A stretch of DNA of 64,000 bases from Roseburia sp. (GTDB taxonomy: Bacteria > Bacillota > Clostridia > Lachnospirales > Lachnospiraceae), in the NCBI GenBank assembly GCA_022771695.1, contig JALEKJ010000040.1:57209-121208 (forward strand), in the 5' to 3' direction. This document shows, piece by piece, positions 15,957 to 25,784 of the stretch. The notes below the pieces were generated by a model. It had not been told where the DNA came from. It saw only the letters and a list, made by a program, of their open reading frames with translations, and did not search any database. The translations under genes and the position numbers were made by a program. Within the stretch, counting starts at the first letter, position 1, and the number at the start of each line of letters is the position of its first letter.

Positions 15957-15988
15957 AAAAAGGCAGCGTCATATTCATGACACTGCCT
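15957..15988 (-). terminator. Terminator of tRNA-fMet
   Basis: Twelve-bp arms (15961-15972 and 15977-15988, one G-U pair) are followed by a T-run on the minus strand, 8 bp past the tRNA 3' end. Confidence 0.9.
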
Positions 15989-15995
15989 CAATTAG

Positions 15996-16069
15996 TTGCG
16001 GGAATAGGATTTGAACCTATGACCTTCGGGTTATGAGCCCGACGAGCTTCCAGACTGCTCCATCCCGCG
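15996..16069 (-). tRNA. Initiator tRNA-fMet (CAT)
   Basis: The minus strand folds into a 74-nt tRNA with anticodon loop CTCATAA and T-loop GGTTCAAATCC. The acceptor begins C1 opposite A72, a mismatch that marks bacterial initiator tRNA. The 3' CCA is not encoded. Confidence 0.93.
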
Positions 16070-16114
16070 CTATTTATAAGCGTTTCTTTTTCGGAAACGT
16101 TGTTAACATAACGT

Positions 16115-16143
16115 ATTATATCGCTTTCACATCGACTTGTCAA
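16115..16143 (-). promoter_or_regulatory. Consensus promoter of tRNA-fMet
   Basis: On the minus strand a perfect TTGACA (16138-16143) and a perfect TATAAT (16115-16120) are 17 bp apart, about 45 bp before the tRNA. Confidence 0.9.
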
Positions 16144-16246
16144 ATCAGTTATTTTTGTTTTCTTAATTCTATTATATGTTGCTTTCTTTTTATATAGAAC
16201 CAACCATTCTATTTTTTTCCGCATATTCATGCTCCTTATCGCATGA

Positions 16247-16771
16247 TTACATGTATCCTGCCAGTATAATGCTTGCCACCGTTCCTGCCAATGTCGCAAT
16301 CAGTGCTCCCGCCAGGGTATAGCGGGTCTTTTTTATTTTTGCCGCCATAAAATAAACTGACATTGTATAGAAAATCGTCTCTGTGCTGCTCATCATAATC
16401 GATGCCATCTTACCCAACAGGGAATCCGCCCCATACTCCTTGTAAATGTCCAAAAGCAGCCCGGTTGCCGCCGACGAGGAAAACATTTTAACCACCGTAA
16501 TCGGTAACAGCTCAGATGGAAATCCGATGAGCCGCGTCACATTTGCAAACAAGCCTGCAAAAAACTCCAAAAAACCAGAGGCCCGGAGAATTCCGACTGC
16601 CACCATAAGCCCAATCAGTGTGGGCATGATGCCTATGACGGTCCCAAATCCATCCTTGGCCCCTTCGATAAACTCTTCATAAATATTCTGTTTGCATAGG
16701 ATACCATAACCGACAATACAAAAAATGATAAGCGGTATCATCACGTCTGATAAAAACAGCATTACCTTCAT
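16247..16771 (-). CDS. spmB: Spore maturation protein B
   Basis: The 174-residue membrane protein matches SpmB: PLIIFCIVGYGILCKQNIYEEF, then EGAKDGFGTVIGIMPTLIGLM and SEL-LPITVVKMFSSSAATGLL, with about four hydrophobic segments (nucleoside-recognition/gate fold). SpmA and SpmB together are needed for spore core dehydration. spmA normally lies immediately upstream; here it is 1.8 kb away, behind a c-di-GMP gene on the same strand. Confidence 0.93.
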   Translation of the reverse strand: MKVMLFLSDVMIPLIIFCIVGYGILCKQNIYEEFIEGAKDGFGTVIGIMPTLIGLMVAVGILRASGFLEFFAGLFANVTRLIGFPSELLPITVVKMFSSSAATGLLLDIYKEYGADSLLGKMASIMMSSTETIFYTMSVYFMAAKIKKTRYTLAGALIATLAGTVASIILAGYM

Positions 16772-16834
16772 CGTGCACCTAAATCATTTCCTCTGCACAT
16801 TATATGAGAGAATAACGCAAATCATACGCTGCCG

Positions 16835-18490
16835 TTATTTCTTTTTCATTAGCTCTTGATATTGTGCCTGTGGCATCGGCTTTGCAAAATAATATCCCTG
16901 GATATAATCACATCCCAGCTTCGTTAAGAACTCCACCTGTTCCGGTTCTTCTACGCCCTCTGCAATCACTGTCATATTTAAGGACTCTGCCATTTTTATG
17001 ACTGCCTCGATAATCTTGGCTCCCTTGTCCGCCGCTCCGCCCTTAGAAAAGAATTTCATGTCTATCTTTAAGACATCCAAATCCACATCTTTTAAAACAT
17101 TCAAGGAAGAATAACCGCTTCCAAAATCATCCATCAGAATTGTAAAACCCGCCTTGTGCAGATAAAATACGGCATCCTGTATAATGCTCGCATTATCGGA
17201 GAAGACACTCTCTGTCAATTCCAGATGCAGGTATTGCGGTGGTACCTTATATTTCTCAACCAAGTCAATCAATGTATCCAAAAACTTAGGATTATACAAA
17301 TTTACACGAGATACATTGACGGAAATCGGTGCCGGCTTCCTTCCCTCATCCAACTCCTGACGGATAAACTGGCATACCTTTTCCCAAACATAATAGTCCA
17401 ACTTTGTAATAAACCCATTTTTCTCAAAAATCGGAATAAACACACCCGGAGACACCAATGTCCCATCCGGCTTCTGCCAACGCACAAGCGCTTCCGCACC
17501 ACCCGGACTTAAGCCTTCCAGTTCATACTTCGGCTGAAAATACACAACAAACTGGTTCTGCTCCAGTGCCGCATCCATCTCATCGATAATCTCCTGCTCA
17601 CGCTTTAAGCTCTCGCTTAATTCCTTTGTATACATCGCGTCATGAACCATGTACTTTTCTTTGCACTGTGATGCTGCCATGCAGGCATTGTCGAATATGA
17701 CGGAGACATCCATCTCCTTATCTTCTATCAGATAGATGCCGGAGCAGGTTTCCAGATAGTAATGCACGGTATGTTTGCGAATCCGCTCCTTAATACGCTC
17801 AATCACTTTGTAAATATCGCCAAGCTCCTTATACGGCATACAGATACCAAATACATCACCCGAGATTCTTCCGTAGGTACTGCGCGGATCGTATTCGGTC
17901 ATAACACTCCGAATCGCATTTGCCACGTAACAAATTAGACGGTCTCCCTCTTTTGCACCATAAAAGGAATTAATCATCTTGAACCGGTCAATGTCAAAAT
18001 GAATAAATGCAAAATGCTCATCTTCCGTATTATCCAACAACTCCCTCGTCATCTGGAAGAATTTTTGCTGACTGTATATCTCTGTCAAGGAATCATACTC
18101 AAGCAGGCGTACTTTACTCTTCTCAATGGCATTGCGCACACGAAAGCGGATAATTTCCGGATGAAACGTCTTTGGAATAAAATCCCACGCTCCAAGCTCC
18201 AAGCACCTGCGCTCGTTTTCTGCATCATCATTCGTCGTGGACACAATAACCGGAATGTAGCGATACTCATCCATGCTCCGATAGACTTTTAAAAACTCGT
18301 ACCCATCCATAACAGGCATAATCAAATCTAATATGATGAGCACAATAGAATTTTTCCTTTTTGCAAGGATTTCCAGAGCCTTTTCTCCATTCTCTGCCTC
18401 CAAAACACCATACTCGTCCTTCAAAATCGCTGTAAATGATGTCCGATTCAATTTTCCATCGTCTACAATCAGTATGTTATTCCCTCTCAT
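16835..18490 (-). CDS. Response regulator with degenerate GGDEF and intact EAL domain (c-di-GMP phosphodiesterase)
   Basis: The 551-residue protein has REC (residues 1-120, acceptor Asp in LIILDLIMPVMDG), GGDEF (about 130-290) and EAL (about 300-548). The GGDEF active-site loop reads ISGDVF, so cyclase activity is unlikely. The EAL domain keeps its metal and catalytic motifs: EALVRW, NVSRVNL, ELTES, DDFGSGYSSL, VIAEGVE and QGYYFAKP. The prediction is phosphorylation-controlled c-di-GMP hydrolysis. It lies between spmA and spmB, all on one strand, so it may be co-transcribed with them. No partner kinase is adjacent. Confidence 0.93.
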   Translation of the reverse strand: MRGNNILIVDDGKLNRTSFTAILKDEYGVLEAENGEKALEILAKRKNSIVLIILDLIMPVMDGYEFLKVYRSMDEYRYIPVIVSTTNDDAENERRCLELGAWDFIPKTFHPEIIRFRVRNAIEKSKVRLLEYDSLTEIYSQQKFFQMTRELLDNTEDEHFAFIHFDIDRFKMINSFYGAKEGDRLICYVANAIRSVMTEYDPRSTYGRISGDVFGICMPYKELGDIYKVIERIKERIRKHTVHYYLETCSGIYLIEDKEMDVSVIFDNACMAASQCKEKYMVHDAMYTKELSESLKREQEIIDEMDAALEQNQFVVYFQPKYELEGLSPGGAEALVRWQKPDGTLVSPGVFIPIFEKNGFITKLDYYVWEKVCQFIRQELDEGRKPAPISVNVSRVNLYNPKFLDTLIDLVEKYKVPPQYLHLELTESVFSDNASIIQDAVFYLHKAGFTILMDDFGSGYSSLNVLKDVDLDVLKIDMKFFSKGGAADKGAKIIEAVIKMAESLNMTVIAEGVEEPEQVEFLTKLGCDYIQGYYFAKPMPQAQYQELMKKK

Positions 18491-18575
18491 ACGCTCACCT
18501 GCTTTCGCAAATCAAATTGGTACTTTTGTCATATGTACATTATAGATGTTTTTTGAAAATTCGGCAATGTTTTTT

Positions 18576-19196
18576 CTATATTCTGTGTTTTACAAGCACA
18601 TCTTTTACTTTACAGAATACTATTGCTGCCAATGTACTGCAGCAGGTTGCAAGCAATGCGGGACCTACAATGGCGCTGGGATTTACGCTTCCATACTGCC
18701 CCCGATATGCAATGATGTTAACCGGTATCAACTGCAATGACGAGATATTGACAATTAAGAAGGTACACATTTCATCCGTTGCGATATTCGGTCCGCAATA
18801 CTTTGAAGTCTGGCTCTTTTTGCATCTCTCAAGATTTAATTCCTGTAGTGCCTCCATTGCCTTGAGTCCGGCCGGCGTTGCCGCCCATCCGAGTCCAAAC
18901 ATATTTGCAATCATATTGGTCGCAATATACTCATTCGCAATGTGTCCCTGTGGTAAGCCGGGAAAAAGGAAGCGCAAAATCGGTTGCATTTTTTTCGACA
19001 GTCCCGCAATGATACCGGAAGTCTCCGCAATCTTCATCAGACCTACCCAGAAAGACATCACTCCCGTCATCGTGATACACAGCGTAACCGCTTCTTTCGC
19101 AGAGTCTAATGCCGCATCCGTTATTGCCGGAAGGGTCCCATGAAACGCTGCATATACGATACCAATTAAAATCATAAACGCCCAGAGATAATTCAT
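18576..19196 (-). CDS. spmA: Spore maturation protein A
   Basis: The 206-residue membrane protein has the SpmA/nucleoside-recognition signature: WAFMILIGIVYAAFHG, CITMTGVMSFWVGLMKIAE, then NMIANMFGLGWAATPAGLKAM near residues 94-114 and TFLIVNISSLQLIPVNIIAYR. It acts with SpmB in the forespore or spore membranes. The downstream neighbour is the REC-GGDEF-EAL gene instead of spmB, which is not the usual arrangement. Confidence 0.93.
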   Translation of the reverse strand: MNYLWAFMILIGIVYAAFHGTLPAITDAALDSAKEAVTLCITMTGVMSFWVGLMKIAETSGIIAGLSKKMQPILRFLFPGLPQGHIANEYIATNMIANMFGLGWAATPAGLKAMEALQELNLERCKKSQTSKYCGPNIATDEMCTFLIVNISSLQLIPVNIIAYRGQYGSVNPSAIVGPALLATCCSTLAAIVFCKVKDVLVKHRI

Positions 19197-19339
19197 ATAA
19201 TTGCCTTTGCATTATTTTTTCTTTTATTCTATGCATCGATTCCTTTGCATTATCACTTGCGAAAAATCGAATAACTCCGCTTCTTTTTTCATACGATATG
19301 CTAATTCCTATTTTCATTTTTATAATGAGGTACTTTATC

Positions 19340-21154
19340 TTGAGATATTATTTAAAACATATGGCATGGATTTCCATGCTTCTCTCACTCTCACTCCTTG
19401 TCGGCTGTGGCAGCCCTGTATCATTCGTTCCCCGCGCCGGAGGCGGTTCAGAAAACGCAGGGGCACAAAAATTCGCCAAGAAGACAACGGTTTCCTTCGA
19501 CTCTTTTTTAGAAAACTTTTTTCGTACAGAAGTAACTGAAAATACACTTAATCTGCATTTTACACTTTCAAATCCGGAAAGCTATGGCATCACCGAAACG
19601 CCGATTACTCTCGGCGACCTTTCCGCTCAGACGATGGATGAAACGCACGCAACCTTAGAAAATACGCTCTCGGTTCTTAATACATTTGACTATGACAAAC
19701 TCTCTTCCAGGCAACAGCTTGACTATGATGTTCTGTCTGATTATCTGAGTGCGGAATATTTCGTCTCAGATTTGACACTCTACGATGAAATTCTGCGCCC
19801 TTCCACCGGAATTCAGGCGCAGCTTCCGGTTCTTTATGAAGAATATCGCTTTTACGACAAAGGTGACATTGAAGACTACCTTGCCCTAATTGCTTTAACC
19901 GACAGCTATTTTGAACAAATTATTGATTTTGAGCAACAGAAAGCAAAAGCCGGACTTTTTATGTCCGACTATGCCTGTGACAACATCATTTCGCAGTGCG
20001 AAAGCTTTGTAAAAAATCCGGATGAGCATTATCTGATTCTGACCTTCAACAACAAGGTCGCACAGATAGCTGACCTGACAGAGACAGAGCGTGAAACATA
20101 TCAGGCACAAAATGAGGAACTGGTAAAAGAGCATGTCCTTTCCGCCTATGAAAATCTCGCCGCCTCCCTCACGGAGCTTCTTGGAAGCGGAAAAAATGAT
20201 TGCGGTCTCTGCTACTTTCCGGATGGGAAAGAATACTATGAATATCTGGTCTACCACAATACAGGAAGTGCTAAGAATATCAAGGAAATTCAGGAAATGA
20301 TCAGCCAAAAACGTTCCTCCGACCTGACTGCCGCCGCTGCGCTTATGCTGGAATATCCTAACCTCACAGAACAATGCAATGCGGTCCGTTTGGACGGTAT
20401 GGACTCTGTCGCCACTCTGCAACTTCTGCAAGAGAAAATGCTTGCGCAGTTTCCTGCTGCTCCCGGCACAGAATTTACGGTCAGCTATATTGATGCATGT
20501 ATGGAAGACTATATGGCACCGGCATTCTATATCACCGCACCGCTTGACAACTATGAGAAAAACTCGATTTTTATCAACGCTTCCACGGATGCAAGGACAA
20601 TGCGATATTTCACAACGCTTGCTCACGAAGGTTTTCCCGGACATCTCTACCAGACGGTAATGTCCTACGAAGCCGGGCTTTCTCCGGCGCGCGCCATGCT
20701 AAATTTCCCCGGCTATGTCGAAGGCTGGGCAACCTATGTGGAAATGCTTTCTTATCAATATGCCGGATTAGATGAAAATGTCGCCACGCTGATGGCGCTG
20801 AATCAGTCTGCGCTCTTAAGTCTCTATGCAACCACAGACCTCGGTATTCACTATGAGGGCTGGACCTTTGCCGATGTGCTCGCATTCTGGGATGATTACG
20901 GAATTTCCGACCAGAAAGCTCTGCGTGAAGTATACGAACTGATTGTAGAGGAGCCGGCACACTATCTGAAATATTATGTCGGATATCTGGAATTTCTGGA
21001 ATTAAAAGAAAAAGCACAGGAAACCTACGGCAATGATTACAGCGATGTTGCCTTTCATCAAGCCGTTTTGGATATCGGTCCCGCACCTTTTTTGATTATC
21101 GAAAAATATCTGGATGAGTACTATGTGGCTGGCGGTACATCCGTTGCCGACTGA
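19340..21154 (+). CDS. DUF885 family lipoprotein (predicted metallopeptidase-like)
   Basis: The roughly 600-residue protein matches DUF885. The zinc-site-like motif THAHEGFPGHLYQ-type element appears here as TLAHEGFPGHLYQ (near residue 432), followed by NFPGYVEGWATYVEM. The N-terminus carries a lipobox LLVGC, so it should be surface-anchored. The start is uncertain: ATGs at 19298 and 19325 lack a ribosome-binding site, whereas a TTG at 19340 follows GAGG at 9 bases. DUF885 proteins are thought to be zinc peptidases, and the substrate here is unknown. The 3' end overlaps the convergent AraC-type gene by 34 bp. Confidence 0.85.
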   Translation: MRYYLKHMAWISMLLSLSLLVGCGSPVSFVPRAGGGSENAGAQKFAKKTTVSFDSFLENFFRTEVTENTLNLHFTLSNPESYGITETPITLGDLSAQTMDETHATLENTLSVLNTFDYDKLSSRQQLDYDVLSDYLSAEYFVSDLTLYDEILRPSTGIQAQLPVLYEEYRFYDKGDIEDYLALIALTDSYFEQIIDFEQQKAKAGLFMSDYACDNIISQCESFVKNPDEHYLILTFNNKVAQIADLTETERETYQAQNEELVKEHVLSAYENLAASLTELLGSGKNDCGLCYFPDGKEYYEYLVYHNTGSAKNIKEIQEMISQKRSSDLTAAAALMLEYPNLTEQCNAVRLDGMDSVATLQLLQEKMLAQFPAAPGTEFTVSYIDACMEDYMAPAFYITAPLDNYEKNSIFINASTDARTMRYFTTLAHEGFPGHLYQTVMSYEAGLSPARAMLNFPGYVEGWATYVEMLSYQYAGLDENVATLMALNQSALLSLYATTDLGIHYEGWTFADVLAFWDDYGISDQKALREVYELIVEEPAHYLKYYVGYLEFLELKEKAQETYGNDYSDVAFHQAVLDIGPAPFLIIEKYLDEYYVAGGTSVAD

Positions 21155-21987
21155 CGTCCTGCCTGTCTGCGATATCTGCCCGGTGTCATGCCAACCTTTT
21201 TCTTGAACTGGGCGCTGAAATAATTTCCGTGACAGAAGCCTGTTTCCTGGGCAATCTCCATCAGGGAGTGCTCTGTCTGCGTCAGAAGAATCTGGGCATG
21301 CCGAATCTTAACATTATTCAGATAGTCGGAATACGGCATTCCCAACTGACTCTGAAACAGTCTGGAAAAATAGGATGGCGAAAAGTTCGCAACCTGTGCT
21401 GCCTCCGCCAAAGATGGGCTCGCAGCATAGTTGTGCTCGATATACATAAGTGCCTCCATGATTGATGGGGTTAACGGCGTCCTATGCAAAGTCTCTTCCT
21501 TGCTTGGCAGCGCCTCCTCATAGACGGTCAGCAGGAGGCGAAACAGCATCCCCTGCAGAACGAATTCCCGATAAGGTTTCTCTTTTTCATATTCTTCTGC
21601 CATTTCAAAAAACATCTTCTTAATTTTCTCGGAAGTTTCCTTTGTAAAATGACAAACGCGACTGTCATAGAGACTGTCCAAAATCTGCTGTCCCACGGTT
21701 TCCGTAAACGGCTTTATATATTCAGGGGAAAATTTTATTAAGATACGTTCGTAGACTTCTTCCGAATCTGCAATCGTCCGGTGATAAATGAACGGTCGCA
21801 GCATCGAAACATCTCCGGAATGATAGCTGAATGTGCCGGTTGGCATGATGGTCCTGCGGTCTCCCGAAATTGTATAGCCAATACTGTAGTGATCTGTCGC
21901 CATCTCCATTGAAGGCATGGCATAGCTTTTGCCAAATCGCTTTCTCTCTACCAGAATATTGGTCCCTTCCCGCAACGGTATTGCCAT
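21121..21987 (-). CDS. AraC-family transcriptional regulator
   Basis: The 288-residue protein has an N-terminal cupin-like sensing domain (about residues 1-150) and two C-terminal helix-turn-helix motifs (SLAEAAQVANFSPSYFSRLF, then SLMEIAQETGFCHGNYFSAQ and FKKKVGMTPGRYRR). The ATG at 21987 follows AAAGGAGG. It is divergent from the ABC exporter gene at 22160, with a 172-bp shared upstream region, so that exporter is the likely target. Ligand unknown. Confidence 0.9.
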   Translation of the reverse strand: MAIPLREGTNILVERKRFGKSYAMPSMEMATDHYSIGYTISGDRRTIMPTGTFSYHSGDVSMLRPFIYHRTIADSEEVYERILIKFSPEYIKPFTETVGQQILDSLYDSRVCHFTKETSEKIKKMFFEMAEEYEKEKPYREFVLQGMLFRLLLTVYEEALPSKEETLHRTPLTPSIMEALMYIEHNYAASPSLAEAAQVANFSPSYFSRLFQSQLGMPYSDYLNNVKIRHAQILLTQTEHSLMEIAQETGFCHGNYFSAQFKKKVGMTPGRYRRQAGRQSATDVPPAT

Positions 21988-22159
21988 AGTATCGCCTCCT
22001 TTTTCAATCATAATGACATAAAAACTTAGTTTTTACAATATTTTCATGGATATATTGAATGTTTTCAAAGTTTTTATGTCTTATACTCTAGCATGAAACG
22101 ACAGAAACACCGTTCCATGCACCGACTCATAAAACATTAGGGCTGACAGGAGGTACACT

Positions 22160-23968
22160 ATGACAGACAAGAAAAATTTGCATCCCGCACTACGCACGAT
22201 TCAGTATATCAAACCGCACTGGTATCTCATCTTAGCTTCCACCATTGCAGGTGTGATTAAGCTGACTCTGCCGTTGATTCTTCCGCAGGTATTAAAATAT
22301 TTTACAGATGTGTTATTACCTGCTAGCAGCCGGCTTACAGCAGAAGAAAAAATTACAGAAATTTTTCAGTGGCTGTTATTACTGCTGTTTCTCTATATTT
22401 TTGTATATATACCCGCCGCATTTGTGCGCGAAGCCGGTTCACAGGAGGTTTCCAACCGCATCATGCACACCATGCGCTGCGAGCTGTACGAGCATTTACA
22501 GCTAATGTCGGCACGCTTTCATCAGGAGCACAAATCCGGCAGTCTGGTTACCCGTATCAACAGCGATGTAGAGCAGGTGCACGGATTTATCTGGAATGTC
22601 GCAACCAACATCTGGATTGATTCGATTTGTCTTATTGTCTATCTGGGATTGATGTTCCCACTGAATGTCCCTCTTACGATTATCGCCGGAATTACACTCC
22701 CGCTTTCTGTCATTGCAACAAAAAAAATCCGGTCTTACATCCGGGGGAGCAGCCGGCATACCCAGCACGAAATTTCCGGTATCTCCGGCTACTTACAGGA
22801 ACGCATGGCAGGATATGCCGTCGTGAAGCTGTTTCACATGGAGGAGCATGAAAAGAAGCAGTTTAACGGCATTTCCGATTCCATCTACCAATACACGAAA
22901 AAACGAAATAATTTTTCCTCGCTCGGCGTTGCCATTACCGGTTCTTTTTCCGAGGTCATCAGCTCCATCATCGTATGCTTCTCCGCTATATTTATTGTAC
23001 ACGGCGATATGAGCATCGGCGACATGATTGTCTTCTATTCGTATCTGGGGTATCTGATTACCCCACTGCGTCGCTTTGCGGATTTAAATGTAACCTATGC
23101 CAAGAGCATTGCCGGCATTGAGCGTGTCTATGAAATCTTAGACACCGAACCGGATATTGTGGAAAAACCGGACGCCATCACACTTCCGGCAGATGCACCG
23201 ATGAATATCGAATTCCGGCATGTTTCTTTCCAGTATGATAAGCAAAGCTATATTCGCAACTTGGACGATATCAGCTTTTCGGTTCAGGAGGGCGAAAAGG
23301 TAGCTCTCGTTGGTTCCAGCGGCTGTGGCAAGACAACCATTGTAAACCTGCTGACACGCTTTTATGATGTTGACAGTGGAAATATCCTGATTGCCGGCAA
23401 GAAGCTTTCCGATTACAAACTTTCTTCTCTCTATGAACAGATGGGCATGGTCTTTCAGGATACCATCCTTTTCTCCGGCACAATCGCAGAGAACTTAAAG
23501 TATGGAAAACCGGACGCAACCATGGAAGAAATGATTGCCGCAGCAAAGGCTGCAAACGCATATGACTTTATCATGAACGCTCCGAACAAATGGGATACGC
23601 TCTTAGGTGAGCGAGGCATCGGTCTTTCGGGCGGTCAAAAGCAAAGACTTTCCATTGCGCGTGTGTTCCTGCGCAATCCACGACTTTTGATTCTCGACGA
23701 AGCCACCAGTGCCCTCGACTCCGAATCGGAGGAACTGGTACAAAATGCGCTCGACAACCTGATGCAGAATCGCACCTCCATTGTCATTGCACACCGCCTG
23801 TCCACCATCGTAAATGTAGACCGAATTATCGTCATGGACCAGGGGCGTATCGTGGAAACCGGACGCCACGAGGAATTGTTGGCAAAAAATGGGCGCTATA
23901 CCGAACTTTATCATATGCAATTTAAAGATGTGTTAGAGAAGGATTGCCATACCGGCGATAATTTTTAG
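22160..23968 (+). CDS. ABC transporter, fused membrane and ATPase domains (exporter type)
   Basis: The 602-residue half-transporter has six membrane segments (residues 20-310) and a C-terminal ATPase: Walker A GSSGCGKTT (about residue 384), Q-loop, signature LSGGQKQR, Walker B LLILDEATSALD and the H-loop IAHRLST. It would act as a homodimeric exporter of a lipid, peptide or drug; the substrate cannot be read from sequence. It starts after AGGAGG and is divergent from the AraC-type regulator. Its stop codon lies at the edge of a palindromic element. Confidence 0.93.
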   Translation: MTDKKNLHPALRTIQYIKPHWYLILASTIAGVIKLTLPLILPQVLKYFTDVLLPASSRLTAEEKITEIFQWLLLLLFLYIFVYIPAAFVREAGSQEVSNRIMHTMRCELYEHLQLMSARFHQEHKSGSLVTRINSDVEQVHGFIWNVATNIWIDSICLIVYLGLMFPLNVPLTIIAGITLPLSVIATKKIRSYIRGSSRHTQHEISGISGYLQERMAGYAVVKLFHMEEHEKKQFNGISDSIYQYTKKRNNFSSLGVAITGSFSEVISSIIVCFSAIFIVHGDMSIGDMIVFYSYLGYLITPLRRFADLNVTYAKSIAGIERVYEILDTEPDIVEKPDAITLPADAPMNIEFRHVSFQYDKQSYIRNLDDISFSVQEGEKVALVGSSGCGKTTIVNLLTRFYDVDSGNILIAGKKLSDYKLSSLYEQMGMVFQDTILFSGTIAENLKYGKPDATMEEMIAAAKAANAYDFIMNAPNKWDTLLGERGIGLSGGQKQRLSIARVFLRNPRLLILDEATSALDSESEELVQNALDNLMQNRTSIVIAHRLSTIVNVDRIIVMDQGRIVETGRHEELLAKNGRYTELYHMQFKDVLEKDCHTGDNF

Positions 23969-24135
23969 CGCGGATAATTCTTATTATCGGAATATTTGTT
24001 AGACCACATTTCCGTGAAGCAAATTTCAAAATCTTTTGGAGCGAAATTCTCGGATTTTGTAAGATATTTTTGAAATTTCATTTTCACCGGAAATGTGATA
24101 TGACATAGCTTCTTATAATAGGAATTACCTGCGCT
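23967..24135. repeat. Palindromic intergenic element, short copy (about 169 bp)
   Basis: The two halves are inverted copies of each other with indels and mismatches. Terminal AGCGC/GCGCT encloses AATTC-TATTA arms, then CACATTTCC with GTGAA and GAAATTTCAAAA-like blocks in inverted order. The same blocks border the 556-bp element at 30346-30901 in the opposite orientation. It fills the gap between two convergent genes and could act as a bidirectional terminator. Confidence 0.8.
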
Positions 24136-24141
24136 AAAATA

Positions 24142-25467
24142 TTATTTCCGGCATGGTTGCCACACTTCTTCGCAGAGCGCTTCACAATATTCTTTTGAGA
24201 ATGCTCCATCCTGCGCAATAATGGCATTTTCTGCTGCCAGCTCCTTAGTATACTCCGAAAGCAGGTAGGTCGTAACGCCGTTCGCGCCTTCTGTGAGGTG
24301 ACATACCAACGGTTTTACACCATATTCTACGATAAATGCTTCGCCGCCTTCTGTTTTTCCGATTGTGATTTCTGCCATGCCGCCCACCATACGGTTTGCG
24401 ATTCCCTCACCGGAGCTTGACGTCCAGTTCACAAAGTTGCCGAGCGAATAGTACACGAGCATACCATCCCCTTGTACGCCCTGCCATGTAAAATCCTCTG
24501 TCGCGTCCGCAGACGTTTCCACCACTTCTCCGTCGCGTGTCATCCACACGATTGGTTCAATAACATGTGGATGTGTGCCGATAACAAGATCCACACCGTT
24601 TTCCAGAAAAATTTTTGTCCAACGCTCCTGTTCTCTGGATGCTGTCAACTGATACTCCGTTCCCCAATGTGGGCAGACTATGACAAAATCTGCCAGCTCT
24701 TTCGCTTTTGCAATATCCGCTGTCACACGCTCCTCCTCAAGCAGATTGACCGCATAAGGCATATCGGACGGAAGTGCAATTCCGTTCGTACCGTAGGTAT
24801 AATTCAAGATTGCAATACGAATACCATCCTGTTCATAAACATAGATTGTATCCTGCGCCTCATGACTTTTATTGATTCCAAGCACTGTCATATCCGGATA
24901 ACTGCTTTCCCAAAAAGAAAGACAGTTTTTTACTCCCTTCTTTCCCTGATCCAGTGCATGGTTCGTCGCATGAAGCACCGTGTCAAAGCCGGCATCTACA
25001 AGTGCATCTCCCAATTCATACGGGGCATTAAAGCTCGGATATCCACTGATTCCAAGCTCCTCTCCTCCAATGATGACCTCCTGATTCACAAGTGCCAAAT
25101 CTGCCTCTGATATCTCATCTTTTACATTCGCTAAAAGCGCCTCAAAGTTGTATGTCCCGTCCTCCTGCACGCCGCTCTCTGCAACCGGGGTATGCAGCAG
25201 AACGTCTCCTACCATGACAAGCGTCATCTCCGGTCCGCTGTAAATATTCGCTTCCTCTGCAGGCAGCTCCGTTTCTGTTTCTCCTGATGTATTACTTCCA
25301 CCGGCGAAGTTATCCACACCCGCTTCCGTATTCGCTATATTATCCACATTCTCATTTATTTCCGGGTTGAAGTGTGCAATAGTTTCCTGTCTGTCGCAGC
25401 CTTGCAAAAAACTGCTGCCAAAAAGTAACATAACCATAGTTATCATTATGGGTTTTTTGCGTTTCAT
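24142..25467 (-). CDS. CapA-family lipoprotein (poly-gamma-glutamate/metallophosphatase fold)
   Basis: The 441-residue protein has a signal peptide with lipobox FLQGC, a low-complexity acidic linker (residues 30-75), then the CapA/PgsA domain: MTLVMVGDVLLHTPVA near residue 80, ATNHALDQG, and later CPHWGTEYQ and GTHPHVIEP. These are the metal-ligand motifs of the calcineurin-like fold. Homologues take part in capsule or poly-gamma-glutamate synthesis, but many stand-alone copies such as this have no capsule genes nearby and an unproven role. It should be anchored on the outer membrane face of the cell. Confidence 0.9.
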   Translation of the reverse strand: MKRKKPIMITMVMLLFGSSFLQGCDRQETIAHFNPEINENVDNIANTEAGVDNFAGGSNTSGETETELPAEEANIYSGPEMTLVMVGDVLLHTPVAESGVQEDGTYNFEALLANVKDEISEADLALVNQEVIIGGEELGISGYPSFNAPYELGDALVDAGFDTVLHATNHALDQGKKGVKNCLSFWESSYPDMTVLGINKSHEAQDTIYVYEQDGIRIAILNYTYGTNGIALPSDMPYAVNLLEEERVTADIAKAKELADFVIVCPHWGTEYQLTASREQERWTKIFLENGVDLVIGTHPHVIEPIVWMTRDGEVVETSADATEDFTWQGVQGDGMLVYYSLGNFVNWTSSSGEGIANRMVGGMAEITIGKTEGGEAFIVEYGVKPLVCHLTEGANGVTTYLLSEYTKELAAENAIIAQDGAFSKEYCEALCEEVWQPCRK

Positions 25468-25784
25468 ACACGTGTTCCCCCTTTTTTAACCGCTGTTCCC
25501 ATTGTATATTTGCCTAATCTTTTGATTGTTTTATAAATACATTTTAATAACAGCCAAAACAATTTACAAGTGCTACAAAACATACCTGCAATACCATAGG
25601 ATTTTTATGCCTTCTCAAAAACAGCGAATATGTCTATAATATATTTGCAAATTACTTTCTAAAACCCGCATAAAATCAGCGATGCAACTTGCAGTTTACA
25701 TTTTGAACTTCCAAAATGGTGGTCTTTCCTACGGCAAAAAACTATCATGAATGGGAACAAATCGTTCAGAATGGAGGACGCACT
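25468..25784. other. 317-bp AT-rich gap between divergent genes
   Basis: This region lies upstream of both the capA-like gene (minus) and the XRE gene (plus), so it should hold both promoters. I see AT-rich -10-like motifs but no convincing -35/-10 pair, hairpin or RNA gene. Confidence 0.5.

Noticed and set aside
15748..15978. A 76-codon open frame in the gap before tRNA-fMet
   Set aside because: It lies over the structured repeat and tRNA terminator and shows no protein-like pattern.
19895..20644. A 249-codon open frame antisense to the DUF885 gene
   Set aside because: The sense strand encodes a well-supported family protein throughout; the antisense frame has no start signal or domain.
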